The notes below the pieces were generated by a model. It made no database searches and was not told the DNA's origin. It saw nothing but the letters and a program-made list of their open reading frames with translations. Made by a program: the position numbers and the translations under genes. From positions 1 to 37,909 of the forward strand of contig CAZBRS010000056.1 of NCBI GenBank assembly GCA_964494475.1: DNA of 37,909 nt. Direction: 5' to 3'. Source of the DNA: CAZBRS01 sp964494475. GTDB lineage: Bacteria; Myxococcota_A; UBA9042; CAZBRS01. Position 1 is the first letter of the stretch. Each line of letters opens with the position of its first letter. This document shows, piece by piece, positions 21,111-28,345 of the stretch.

Positions 21111-21994
21111 AGCTTGCCCTCCTCCTTGAGGCTCGTCAGGAGCGCCACCACCTCGTCGCCGATGCGCAGCAGGTTCTCCTTGCTGTTGGCGCCGATGTGC
21201 GGAGTCATGAGCACGTTGGGGTGCTTCAGCACCGGGTAATCGGGGGTGGGCGGGTCGGTGGGCCACACGTCGGTCGCGTAGCAGGCCACCTTGCCCGACT
21301 CGAGCGCCGTCATCAGGTCGGCCCGCGCCACGCAGTTGGCGCGCCCGGTGTTGATGATGACCACGCCGTCCTTCATGAGGGCGAACGTGTTCGAGTGCAG
21401 CAGCCCGAGGGTGTCGGGGTTCAACGGCGTGTGGAGCGACACGTAGTCGGCCGGCCGGAGCGCGTGCTCGATGCTCGACTGCAGCTCGGCCCACTCGCTC
21501 TCCTTGACGAAGGGGTCGTAGGCCACGACCTTCATGCCGAAGGCCCGGGCGCGCTTGGCCACCTCGGTGGCGATGTTGCCGAGGCCCAGCAGGCAGAGCG
21601 TCTTGCCGTAGAGCTCGGTGCGCTTGAGGCTCTTCTTCTCCCAGCGCCCCTCCTTCATGGACTGGTGCGCCTCGACCAGCCGGTTGGGCACGGCCAGCAT
21701 GAGACAGAACGCCAACTCGGCCACGGCGATGGCCGAGGCCTTGGGCGTGTTCCGCACCAGAATGCCCTTCTCGGCCGCGAAGGCCTTGTCGACGTTGTCG
21801 AGGCCGACGCCGCCGCGGATGATGAGCTTCAGGTGGGGCGCCTTCTCGATGAGCTCGCGCGTCATCTTGGTCTTGCTTCGAATCAGAACCACGTGGGCTT
21901 CGGCGAGACGCGCCAGATCCTCGGTGACCTCACCGAACGCCGCCAGGCGCTCGGGGAGTGACGCGTCGAAGGCGTCGGCGATCAGGAACAGCAT
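21107..21994 (-). CDS. serA: D-3-phosphoglycerate dehydrogenase, short form
   Basis: A 295-residue NAD-dependent 2-hydroxyacid dehydrogenase, assigned to the first step of serine synthesis because serC overlaps it. The Rossmann motif LLGLGNIATEVAKRA is at about 135-150 and RGGVGLDNVD at 60-69. Arg218 (NTGRAN) and His266 (TPHIGA) are two of the catalytic triad. Where the family has Glu (E. coli FPTEPA), the sequence reads WPTDPP with Asp247. It lacks the C-terminal ACT domain of long SerA enzymes, so serine feedback through ACT is not expected. The ribosome-binding site is GAAGGGGGA. It lies 44 nt after the DUF1015 gene and overlaps serC by 4 nt. Confidence 0.9.
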   Translation of the reverse strand: MLFLIADAFDASLPERLAAFGEVTEDLARLAEAHVVLIRSKTKMTRELIEKAPHLKLIIRGGVGLDNVDKAFAAEKGILVRNTPKASAIAVAELAFCLMLAVPNRLVEAHQSMKEGRWEKKSLKRTELYGKTLCLLGLGNIATEVAKRARAFGMKVVAYDPFVKESEWAELQSSIEHALRPADYVSLHTPLNPDTLGLLHSNTFALMKDGVVIINTGRANCVARADLMTALESGKVACYATDVWPTDPPTPDYPVLKHPNVLMTPHIGANSKENLLRIGDEVVALLTSLKEEGKL

Positions 21995-22038
21995 GGAAAT
22001 CCCCCTTCGAAGAGTGGTTCTCGGACGTTCCCTCTACC

Positions 22039-23280
22039 TTAGTCGGCCAGGCTGCGCACGACCAGCCCGGACCGTAACTTGGGCTCGAACCACGTGGACT
22101 TGGGCGGCATGATGGCCCCGCTGTCGGCGATGGCCATGAGCTGCGACACCAGCACGGGATAGAGCACCAGGCCCACCCGGGCGTCGAGGCTGCAGCGCCG
22201 CTCGATCTCGGGCGTGCCGCGGATGCCCCCGACGAAGTCGATGCGCTGGTCGGTGCGCGGATCGGTGATGCCGAGGATGGGCGCGAGCAGGTTCTGCTGC
22301 ACGATCGAGCAGTCGAGGCTGCCCACCGGGTCGGCGGGATCGAACGAACCGGGCTTCGCGACCAGCTGGTACCAGCGGCCGTCGAGCCGCAGGGTGACGT
22401 GGTGCAGGCCTTTCGGGGAGGCCTCGTCGGCGGGCGTCACGTCGAAGCGCTCGGCCACGCGCACCAGGAACTGCTCGGAGGTGAGGCCGTTCAGATCCTT
22501 CACCAGCCGGTGGTAGCCCATGATGCGCAGCTCGGAGTCGGGGAAGAGCACCGCCAGGTAGTGGTTGTAGGCCTCGTCGCCGGTGTGCCCGGGGTTGCGG
22601 TCGCGGCGCAGGTTGCGCACGCGGTAGCCGGCGGCGCTGCGGTGGTGCCCGTCGGCCACGTAGAGCGCCTCGACCCGGCCAAAGGCCGCCTGGAACGCGC
22701 CCACCTGGCGGGCGCTCGAGACCACCCACAGGCGGTGCCCGATGCCGTCGGGGGCCACGAAGTCGTAGGCCGGCGCCATGTCGCCCTTCACCTCGGCGGT
22801 GAGCGCGTCGAGGTCGGCGCGCGCCCGGTAGGTGAGCATGACGGGCTCGGTGTTGGCGTCTTGCACGTCGGTGTGGTGGGCGCGGTCGTCTTCCTTGTCG
22901 CGCCGCGTGAGCTCGTGCTTCTTGATGAGCCCGTCTTCGTACTCCTGCGCGCTCACCCCGCACATGAGGCCGGTCTGCGAGCGCCCGTCCATGATCTGCT
23001 CGTACACGTAGAAGCAGGGCACGGGGTCCTGGTGGAAGGTGCCCCCGTCGACGAACGCGCGCCAGTTGTCGTAGCTCTTCCGGTACACGGCATCGGAGTG
23101 CTCGTCGGTGCCCGAAGGGAAGTCGACCTCCGACTTCGAGATGCGCAAGAAGCTGTAGGCGTTGCCCTTCGACATCGCGCGCGCTTCGTCGGAGTTCAAC
23201 ACGTCGTACGGCGGCGCCGCCACCAGCGTGACGAGGTCGGGACGGGGCCGGAACCCCTTGAACGGGCGGATGTCGGACAT
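22039..23280 (-). CDS. DUF1015 family protein heading the serine operon
   Basis: A 413-residue cytosolic protein of the DUF1015 family (COG4198-type), function not established. Family hallmarks are the opening IRPFKGFRPRPDLVTLVAAPPYDVLN, the FPSGTDEHSDAVY stretch, KKHELTRRDKEDDRAHHTD (about 120-138) and the signature LYVADGHHRSAAGYR (Asp210-Arg214). The DGHHR element recalls the phosphate-binding motif of ParB/sulfiredoxin-fold enzymes such as the free-serine kinase SerK; that link is inference. DUF1015 genes are often found next to serA/serC in other bacteria. Since no serB is seen here, a role in phosphoserine metabolism is a reasonable hypothesis. AGGAG lies 9 nt before the ATG. It is first in the operon behind a good promoter. 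Confidence 0.88.
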   Translation of the reverse strand: MSDIRPFKGFRPRPDLVTLVAAPPYDVLNSDEARAMSKGNAYSFLRISKSEVDFPSGTDEHSDAVYRKSYDNWRAFVDGGTFHQDPVPCFYVYEQIMDGRSQTGLMCGVSAQEYEDGLIKKHELTRRDKEDDRAHHTDVQDANTEPVMLTYRARADLDALTAEVKGDMAPAYDFVAPDGIGHRLWVVSSARQVGAFQAAFGRVEALYVADGHHRSAAGYRVRNLRRDRNPGHTGDEAYNHYLAVLFPDSELRIMGYHRLVKDLNGLTSEQFLVRVAERFDVTPADEASPKGLHHVTLRLDGRWYQLVAKPGSFDPADPVGSLDCSIVQQNLLAPILGITDPRTDQRIDFVGGIRGTPEIERRCSLDARVGLVLYPVLVSQLMAIADSGAIMPPKSTWFEPKLRSGLVVRSLAD

Positions 23281-23314
23281 GGAGGGCGCTCCTGGCGCGA
23301 GTCGGACTCTGGCG

Positions 23315-23342
23315 GTTCTATCTCAGCGGCGGGCGGAGTCAA
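23315..23342 (-). promoter_or_regulatory. Promoter for DUF1015-serA-serC
   Basis: On the minus strand TTGACT (23342-23337), a 16-nt spacer and TAGAAC (23320-23315). The expected transcript start is about 25-30 nt before the DUF1015 ATG. It overlaps the stop codon region of the upstream AlbA_2 gene. Confidence 0.5.
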
Positions 23343-24780
23343 GCCCCGAAAGTGCCTCGACGGCTCGTCTTCCGGCATCGGTCATCACGTACCGCTGCAC
23401 GCGACTGGTGGGTTTGTCCGGAACGGTCATGGCCAACCACCCGGCGTCCAGGAGCGGCTGAACGTAGCTTTCCCGGAACTTGGTCCGGTTGCGTCGTCCC
23501 AACAACTCCATCAGCTCCCCGATGGACCGTTCTTGTGCAGCGAAAACAAGAAGCTGCACTTGGTCCCGACTTGGTCCCGACTTGGTCCCGACTTGGTCCT
23601 CGACCGCCACACCATGGCTCGTTGCCACCTCGGGATGCGGCCGAAAAACCGTCCGGGTCACCCGGCCCAATTCCACCCAGTCGGGCAACGGGTAGCCGCC
23701 TGTCTCGCAGTCCTCGCGCATCCGCTTGTACCCGGTCCCCCAGGTCTCCATGTAGTCCAGTTCGTGCAGCACGCGGGCGATGACCCGGTTGCGGATGTGG
23801 CTGACCCCGGCCTTGATGTCTTCAACGGTCATGCCGAACGGCAACTGTCCGGGGTTCTGGATCTCGATGCGGTCCGAGAAGACCGCCACCATGATCTGGC
23901 TGCCCCGGGCGCTCCAGTCTGCGTGGGCCACGGCGTTGACCAGGGCTTCGCGCAGGGCGACCCGAGGGTACTCGGGGATGTCCTGCCGCCGCATCCCCTC
24001 GATCCTGGCGGCCAACCGGGTGTTGCGGGCAATGAACTTCTGGGCGTCCTCGATGCCCACCAGGACGGTCCCCTCGATGTCCTGGCGGTCGATAAAATGG
24101 ACCTTCTCCGTCCCGTGGAACCGGGCACACCGGAACACCGCATCAGGGAAGTAGCGGTTGCGAGCCTCTGGCGTGCCGAACAGGATGATGCCTCCGTTCG
24201 ACGGGACGCGCTCCTTGCCGTGCCGAACGACGGCACCCAGGCTCTGGAGTTTGGCCAGGTCGATGGTGTGGCCCACGTTCTTGAACGCCACCCGGGCAGC
24301 GTCGAGGTCGAGGTCGCCAAGATCGGCGCCAACACACGGCGACTGGTCGAACGCAAGGCTGGCATCGGCCCGCTTCATCTCGGCCACGGTGGCGGTATCC
24401 GCGTGTCGGGTCGTGGACCCCAGGCGCACGTAGACGCCCTTCTCCGGCCCCTCCGCCTTCAGGTAGTACGGCCCCGCCCACCGGGCCACGTGGACGACCA
24501 GTACCGTCTTGTCGCCCACCGCGACGGTTTCGATGTCGGGGAGCAGGGCCGGGACGATGCTATCGGCCACGGTATTGGCGAGGCGCTCCCCGTCACCGTG
24601 AGGGTCGGCCAGCCCGACTACCGTGCCGTCATCGTCACGACCGACCACGAGCGTACCGCCCGCCGTGTTGGCGAACGCCACCAGGGTCTTGAGGATGGGC
24701 CGCAGCGAGGACAGGTCGCGCTTCCACTCCAGCGTGCGGCCCTCGGGGCGGGTCAGGAGGTCAGGAATCGCGTTGCTCAC
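23323..24780 (-). CDS. AlbA_2 (Schlafen-type) DNA-binding / HATPase protein with an internal 11-bp frameshift repeat
   Basis: A 485-residue protein. The GTG start at 24780 follows GGAAGG by 5 nt. An AlbA_2 domain covers about 8-140 (EGRTLEWKRDLSSL, LVAFANTAGGTLVVGRDDDG, GVYVRLGSTTRHAD). A GHKL-type ATPase region (HATPase_c_4) is at about 268-365, with the N-box EALVNAVAHADW (278-289) and the WGTGYKRM G-box (347-354). A C-terminal winged-helix region spans about 408-485. Proteins of this architecture are annotated as transcriptional regulators or ATP-binding proteins, and some lie in defence islands. DQVGTKSGPSRDQVQ (395-409) is encoded by an 11-bp tandem repeat, so unit gain or loss shifts the frame just before the winged helix. 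It lies 35 nt downstream of the sigma gene. By eye its base usage looks less GC-extreme than its neighbours. Confidence 0.88.
   Translation of the reverse strand: MSNAIPDLLTRPEGRTLEWKRDLSSLRPILKTLVAFANTAGGTLVVGRDDDGTVVGLADPHGDGERLANTVADSIVPALLPDIETVAVGDKTVLVVHVARWAGPYYLKAEGPEKGVYVRLGSTTRHADTATVAEMKRADASLAFDQSPCVGADLGDLDLDAARVAFKNVGHTIDLAKLQSLGAVVRHGKERVPSNGGIILFGTPEARNRYFPDAVFRCARFHGTEKVHFIDRQDIEGTVLVGIEDAQKFIARNTRLAARIEGMRRQDIPEYPRVALREALVNAVAHADWSARGSQIMVAVFSDRIEIQNPGQLPFGMTVEDIKAGVSHIRNRVIARVLHELDYMETWGTGYKRMREDCETGGYPLPDWVELGRVTRTVFRPHPEVATSHGVAVEDQVGTKSGPSRDQVQLLVFAAQERSIGELMELLGRRNRTKFRESYVQPLLDAGWLAMTVPDKPTSRVQRYVMTDAGRRAVEALSGLDSARR
23558..23602. repeat. 11-bp tandem repeat in coding sequence (candidate phase-variation tract)
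   Basis: Three perfect copies of acttggtcccg (23558-23568, 23569-23579, 23580-23590) plus a fourth matching in its first 9 bases (23591-23599). Eleven is not a multiple of three, so adding or losing one unit shifts the reading frame of the AlbA_2/HATPase gene. Loss of a unit yields an alternative C-terminus of nearly the same length, ending at a TGA near 23339. Gain of a unit reaches a TGA at 23513-23511, about 17 codons past the repeat. Confidence 0.9.
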
Positions 24781-24815
24781 AATTGCCTTCCGGCCGTCTC
24801 GCGGTCGCGCGCGCT

Positions 24816-25910
24816 CTAATCGAGGAACACCGTGACGTCGTGCCCCTGGAGGTTCTTCCGGAGCTTTTTCTTCAGGTTGTTCTCGATCTGGCGCACGCGC
24901 TCGCGCGAGATGGCGAACTTGTCGCCGATCTCCTGCAGGGTGCGCGGATCGTCTTCGAGGATGCGGTGCTTGAGGATGAAGCGCTCCTTCTCGGAGAGCG
25001 TGGGGCCGATCTCCTTCAGGGACTTGGCCAGGACGTCGCGCAGCTCGCTGCGGGAGTAGGCGTCGTCCTGCGACTCGTCTTCGGAGGCCAGGGTCGCGGC
25101 GTAGGTGCGCCCCGACTCGGAGTCCATCTCCTGGTCGAGGTAGAAGTCGCGCGAGGCCAGCACCATCTGGTCGAGGATGCGCCGCACGTCCTCCTTCTTC
25201 TCGTACTCGCCCGCGAAGACCAGGTCGTCGACCAGTTGGCGGCGGCTGTCGTCGCTGTCGGCGCCGCTGTCGCGCCCCTTGCGCATGATCTCGGCCAGCA
25301 GCATGCGGTTCTTCCGGCCGAGCGGAATCTTCGACATGCTCCAGTTCTTGATGATGTAGTTCTGCATGTACGCCTTGATCCACCACACGGCGTAGGAGAT
25401 CAGGCGGTAGCCGCGGTCGGCGTTGAACTTCTTGACGGCCATCATCAAGCCGATGTTGCCCTCCTGGATGAGGTCGACCAGCTTGACGTTGTAGTTGCGG
25501 TACTCGTACGCAATCTTGACCACGAAGCGCAGGTTGGCCGTGACCATCGAGTGCGCCAGGGCCGGGTCGGCGGTGGTCTGGAAGCGCTTGGCGAGCTCGA
25601 ACTCCTGCTCACGGGTGAGCAGCTTGTAGCGGCTGACCTCGTGCAGGTAGCGATCGAGCAGGCTGACGCGCGCGTGGACCAGCGACCCGTTGCCAGCGGC
25701 ACGCTTGGCGCCACGACGCGGCTTGACGGGGTCTTTCAGGAGCTCGGCCTCGGGGATGTCGGCGACGTCGCCCGGCTCGAGGTCGAGATCGTCGACCTCG
25801 ACCTCGCTCTCGGCCTCGGCGGCCAGATCGGGCTCGGCTCCGGCCGGCCGGGACGCCGCGTCGTCGCCGGAAGCGGCCGGCCTCTGCGGGTCAGTCTTGC
25901 GCCTTGGCAT
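24816..25910 (-). CDS. RpoH-like (group 2/3) sigma factor with acidic N-terminal extension
   Basis: A 364-residue sigma-70 family factor. Region 1.2 begins VSLLDRYLHEVSRYKLLT (about 82-99). Region 2 (about 121-190) holds NLRFVVKIAYEYRNYNVKL, the core-binding DLIQEGNIGLMMAV and the -10 recognition helix YAVWWIKAYMQNYII. Region 4.2 (about 324-353) has TLQEIGDKFAISRERVRQIE, the -35-binding helix-turn-helix. Region 1.1 is missing. Instead about 75 residues rich in Asp/Glu precede region 1.2. The canonical RpoH box is not obvious; SMSKIPLGRKNRMLLAEIMR takes its place. It is closest in style to RpoH and to the SigB/SigC factors of myxobacteria, so the exact class is uncertain. It has its own strong promoter and precedes the AlbA_2/HATPase gene by 35 nt. 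Confidence 0.9.
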   Translation of the reverse strand: MPRRKTDPQRPAASGDDAASRPAGAEPDLAAEAESEVEVDDLDLEPGDVADIPEAELLKDPVKPRRGAKRAAGNGSLVHARVSLLDRYLHEVSRYKLLTREQEFELAKRFQTTADPALAHSMVTANLRFVVKIAYEYRNYNVKLVDLIQEGNIGLMMAVKKFNADRGYRLISYAVWWIKAYMQNYIIKNWSMSKIPLGRKNRMLLAEIMRKGRDSGADSDDSRRQLVDDLVFAGEYEKKEDVRRILDQMVLASRDFYLDQEMDSESGRTYAATLASEDESQDDAYSRSELRDVLAKSLKEIGPTLSEKERFILKHRILEDDPRTLQEIGDKFAISRERVRQIENNLKKKLRKNLQGHDVTVFLD

Positions 25911-25952
25911 GCTCTCGTCCGATCGTGATCGGTCCCCCCCCGGGTTCTTCGG

Positions 25953-25981
25953 CATATACCGGGCGGGTGGTACGGTGTCAA
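25953..25981 (-). promoter_or_regulatory. Strong sigma-70-type promoter for the sigma factor gene
   Basis: On the minus strand a perfect TTGACA (25981-25976), an ideal 17-nt spacer and TATATG (25958-25953). The expected transcript start is about 25946, some 35 nt before the ATG. It lies between the HEAT-repeat gene stop and the sigma start, so the sigma gene can be transcribed on its own. Confidence 0.65.
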
Positions 25982-25990
25982 GGAGAGGGT

Positions 25991-28246
25991 CTAAAGCAGC
26001 GACGTCAGGACGTCTTCGGCCAAGCGCCGCAATTCGGGATCGCCCTCGTTCTTCACGAACTCCTGCAGCGGCTTCTCGGCGGTGTTCACGTGCAGGGTGC
26101 GCAGACCCTCGAGGGCGGCCTTCTTGACCTCGGTGTCCAGGTCGAACAGTCCCTGGACGATGTACTCGACCGCCGCCGGGTCGCCGGTCATGGCCAGCGC
26201 CCCCAGGGCGCGCGTCTTGATGGTGCGGTCGGGGTCGAGCACCAGCGCCGACAGCGTGGGCGCCACGCGCGGGTCGCCCTTGATGCACGAGAGCACCTCC
26301 ATGGCCACGGTCTTGATGGCGACCTCCTGGTCGTAGAGCGCCTCGGACCACATGTCGAAGCTGCGCTTGCGCTCCTCGGGGTTCATGAGCTCGGCCAAGG
26401 TGGTGACCACCTCGATGCGCAGGTCGGCCTTGGGCGTCTGGCGCAGCCACGAGAGCTTCTGGATGGCCTCGGCCACCTTCAGGAGGCGAATGCCCTTGAT
26501 GGCCTGCAGCCGCACGGGGTCGTACGGGTCGTCGAGCTTCTTCAGGAAGATGTCGCGGGCCGGGCCCACCGGCAGCTGCGTGAGGGCGACCAGCACCTGC
26601 TCGCGGATCTGGTCGTCGGGGTCGTCGGCCAGGGCGGCCAGCTTGGTGACGATGGCCTCGTTCTTGGCGCGGGCCAGGGCGTACACGGCGGCGCGCTTGA
26701 TCTCGATGTTCTGGTCGAGCATGCGCTCTTCGAGGATGGCCTGCACCTTGGGGTCGAGCTTGGGGCTCGTCTTCGTGAACTCGGCCAGGCTCTTGGTGGC
26801 GAACTTGCGCAGCGTGAAGTTCTCGCTCTTGGCCAGGCCGATCACGTCGGGCAGGCGCATGGACCCGATGATGGTGATGACCGCGGTCTCCAGGTCGCCG
26901 GACAGGTCGGGGCGGGCCTGGGCGGTGGCCACGAGCTTCTCGAGGGAGCCCACGTCCTTGAACGCGGCCAGCGTGGCCGCGGCCTGCCGGGCCACGGCGG
27001 CCGAGGGGTCGGTGAGCTTGTCCTGCACGCGGGGCAAGAGCGCGGTCTCGCGCTTCTCGGCGATGGTCTTCAGGGCCTCGACCTTCTTCTCTTCGGTGCC
27101 GTTGACCAGCACCCAGGCGTAGCCCTTGGCGCGCAGGTCGACGAAGCTGCCGGCCACGAGCGCCATGGCGAAGCGCTCCTTGATCGGGTCGGGCACGTCG
27201 GCGCGCTCGAGCACGGCCACGAAGCCCTTGGCGTCGTTGAACTTGAGGATGCCGTCGGTGGCCTTCTGGCGCGCGGTCTCGTTGGCGTGGCCGAGCACCG
27301 AGGCCAGCCCCACCGTGACGCGCGGGTCGCCCGACGCGATGAGCTGGTCGATGGCGTCGAGCACCTCGGTGTCGTTGCCGGAGCGCAGCTTGTCGAACAG
27401 GATGAACACGCGGTACTTGGTCACGCCGAAGCCGTCGAGCAGCACCACGGCGCGCGTCTTGACGTTGGCGTCGGTGTCGTTGTCGACCACCTTCTCGAGG
27501 GCGGCGATGACCGGCGGGGTCTTCGACGAGCGCAGCAGGTCGATGGCCTTCAGGCGGATGGCGGGGCTGGGGTCGGAGAGCAGGGCGATGAGGCTCTGGT
27601 CGAGGCTCTCGAGGGGCACCTTGTCGAGGCGCTCGAGCAGGAAGGCCTTCACGAGCGAGTGCGTGCGCTTCAGGGCGTCGGTGAACATGCGCTTGAGCTC
27701 GCCGGGGTTCTTGCGGCGCAGGTCCTCGAACGCCGTGCCCGACAGCCAGCGCTCTTCGCCGAGCGACACGACCGTGTCGGGGAAGGGCACGGGCTCGAGC
27801 GTGCCCAGGTAGCTGACGACCGGCAGGAACACGGGATAGGGCTGCACGCCCCAGTCGACGCGGCCGCCGTTGTTGTCGACCCAGCTGACGTCCTTGAGGC
27901 CGTTGAAGCGCAGGCTGTAGTGCAGCTCGGCGATGACCGAGAAGAGCTCGGGGGTCGGCTCGGCCACGAACTTGACCTCGGCCTTGCCCTCGCCCGTCCA
28001 GCTGACCAGCACCTTGCCGTAGAGCGCCTCGCGGCCCTTGCCCATCTCGGAGATCAGGCCGTTCAGGAGGTCGCGCTGGGCCAGCGCCTGGTCGAAGTGG
28101 ATGAGGTGCGGGAAGAGCACCGACGACTTCACGCCGCCCTTCTCGACCTCGAGGATGCGGAAGAAGAGGTAGTCTTCGGCGTGCAGCGCGGTGGTACCCC
28201 AGGCCAGGACCAGCAGCACGAGCACGGAGCGGACGGCGTGACGCAT
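25991..28246 (-). CDS. Exported HEAT-repeat protein, function unknown
   Basis: A 751-residue periplasmic protein. A TTG lies four codons upstream, but the ATG at 28246 has GGGGG 5 nt before it (28252-28256) and is chosen. The type I signal is RSVLVLLVLAWGTTALHA, with cleavage probably after ALHA and before EDYL. About 180 residues of an unrecognised N-terminal domain (EDYLFFRILEVEKGGVKSSV...) are followed by HEAT-like helical repeats to the end, with the usual DP(S/D)xxIRxxAIxxL pattern (LLSDPSPAIRLKAIDLL, ALADDPDDQIREQVLVAL, LVLDPDRTIKTRALGAL, GLFDLDTEVKKAALEGL). HEAT arrays are protein-binding solenoids; the partner is unknown. It lies 80 nt upstream of the sigma gene on the same strand and is divergent from the glycosidase-like lipoprotein. 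Confidence 0.87.
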   Translation of the reverse strand: MRHAVRSVLVLLVLAWGTTALHAEDYLFFRILEVEKGGVKSSVLFPHLIHFDQALAQRDLLNGLISEMGKGREALYGKVLVSWTGEGKAEVKFVAEPTPELFSVIAELHYSLRFNGLKDVSWVDNNGGRVDWGVQPYPVFLPVVSYLGTLEPVPFPDTVVSLGEERWLSGTAFEDLRRKNPGELKRMFTDALKRTHSLVKAFLLERLDKVPLESLDQSLIALLSDPSPAIRLKAIDLLRSSKTPPVIAALEKVVDNDTDANVKTRAVVLLDGFGVTKYRVFILFDKLRSGNDTEVLDAIDQLIASGDPRVTVGLASVLGHANETARQKATDGILKFNDAKGFVAVLERADVPDPIKERFAMALVAGSFVDLRAKGYAWVLVNGTEEKKVEALKTIAEKRETALLPRVQDKLTDPSAAVARQAAATLAAFKDVGSLEKLVATAQARPDLSGDLETAVITIIGSMRLPDVIGLAKSENFTLRKFATKSLAEFTKTSPKLDPKVQAILEERMLDQNIEIKRAAVYALARAKNEAIVTKLAALADDPDDQIREQVLVALTQLPVGPARDIFLKKLDDPYDPVRLQAIKGIRLLKVAEAIQKLSWLRQTPKADLRIEVVTTLAELMNPEERKRSFDMWSEALYDQEVAIKTVAMEVLSCIKGDPRVAPTLSALVLDPDRTIKTRALGALAMTGDPAAVEYIVQGLFDLDTEVKKAALEGLRTLHVNTAEKPLQEFVKNEGDPELRRLAEDVLTSLL

Positions 28247-28281
28247 ACGTACCCCCAAGCGAGGCGAACCCTAGAATGCGC

Positions 28282-28320
28282 ATGGTATTGCGCTGACGCG
28301 GAGTGTCAACGAGAATACCA
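28282..28320 (-). promoter_or_regulatory. Promoter for the HEAT-repeat gene with overlapping inverted repeat
   Basis: On the minus strand a perfect TTGACA (28309-28304), a 16-nt spacer and TACCAT (28287-28282), about 35 nt ahead of the ATG. An inverted repeat TGGTATT (28283-28289) / AATACCA (28314-28320) brackets the promoter and could be an operator acting on both divergent genes. Confidence 0.5.
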
Positions 28321-28345
28321 GACGACAACCTCTACGGTTCGACCC

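Noticed and set aside
23558..23602. Direct repeats as a CRISPR array
   Set aside because: The units are 11 bp with no spacers and lie inside a coding sequence.
25904..28345. Plus-strand frame open through the HEAT gene into the glycosidase-like gene
   Set aside because: The upstream part has shadow composition. ATG 28346 starts a proper lipoprotein signal.
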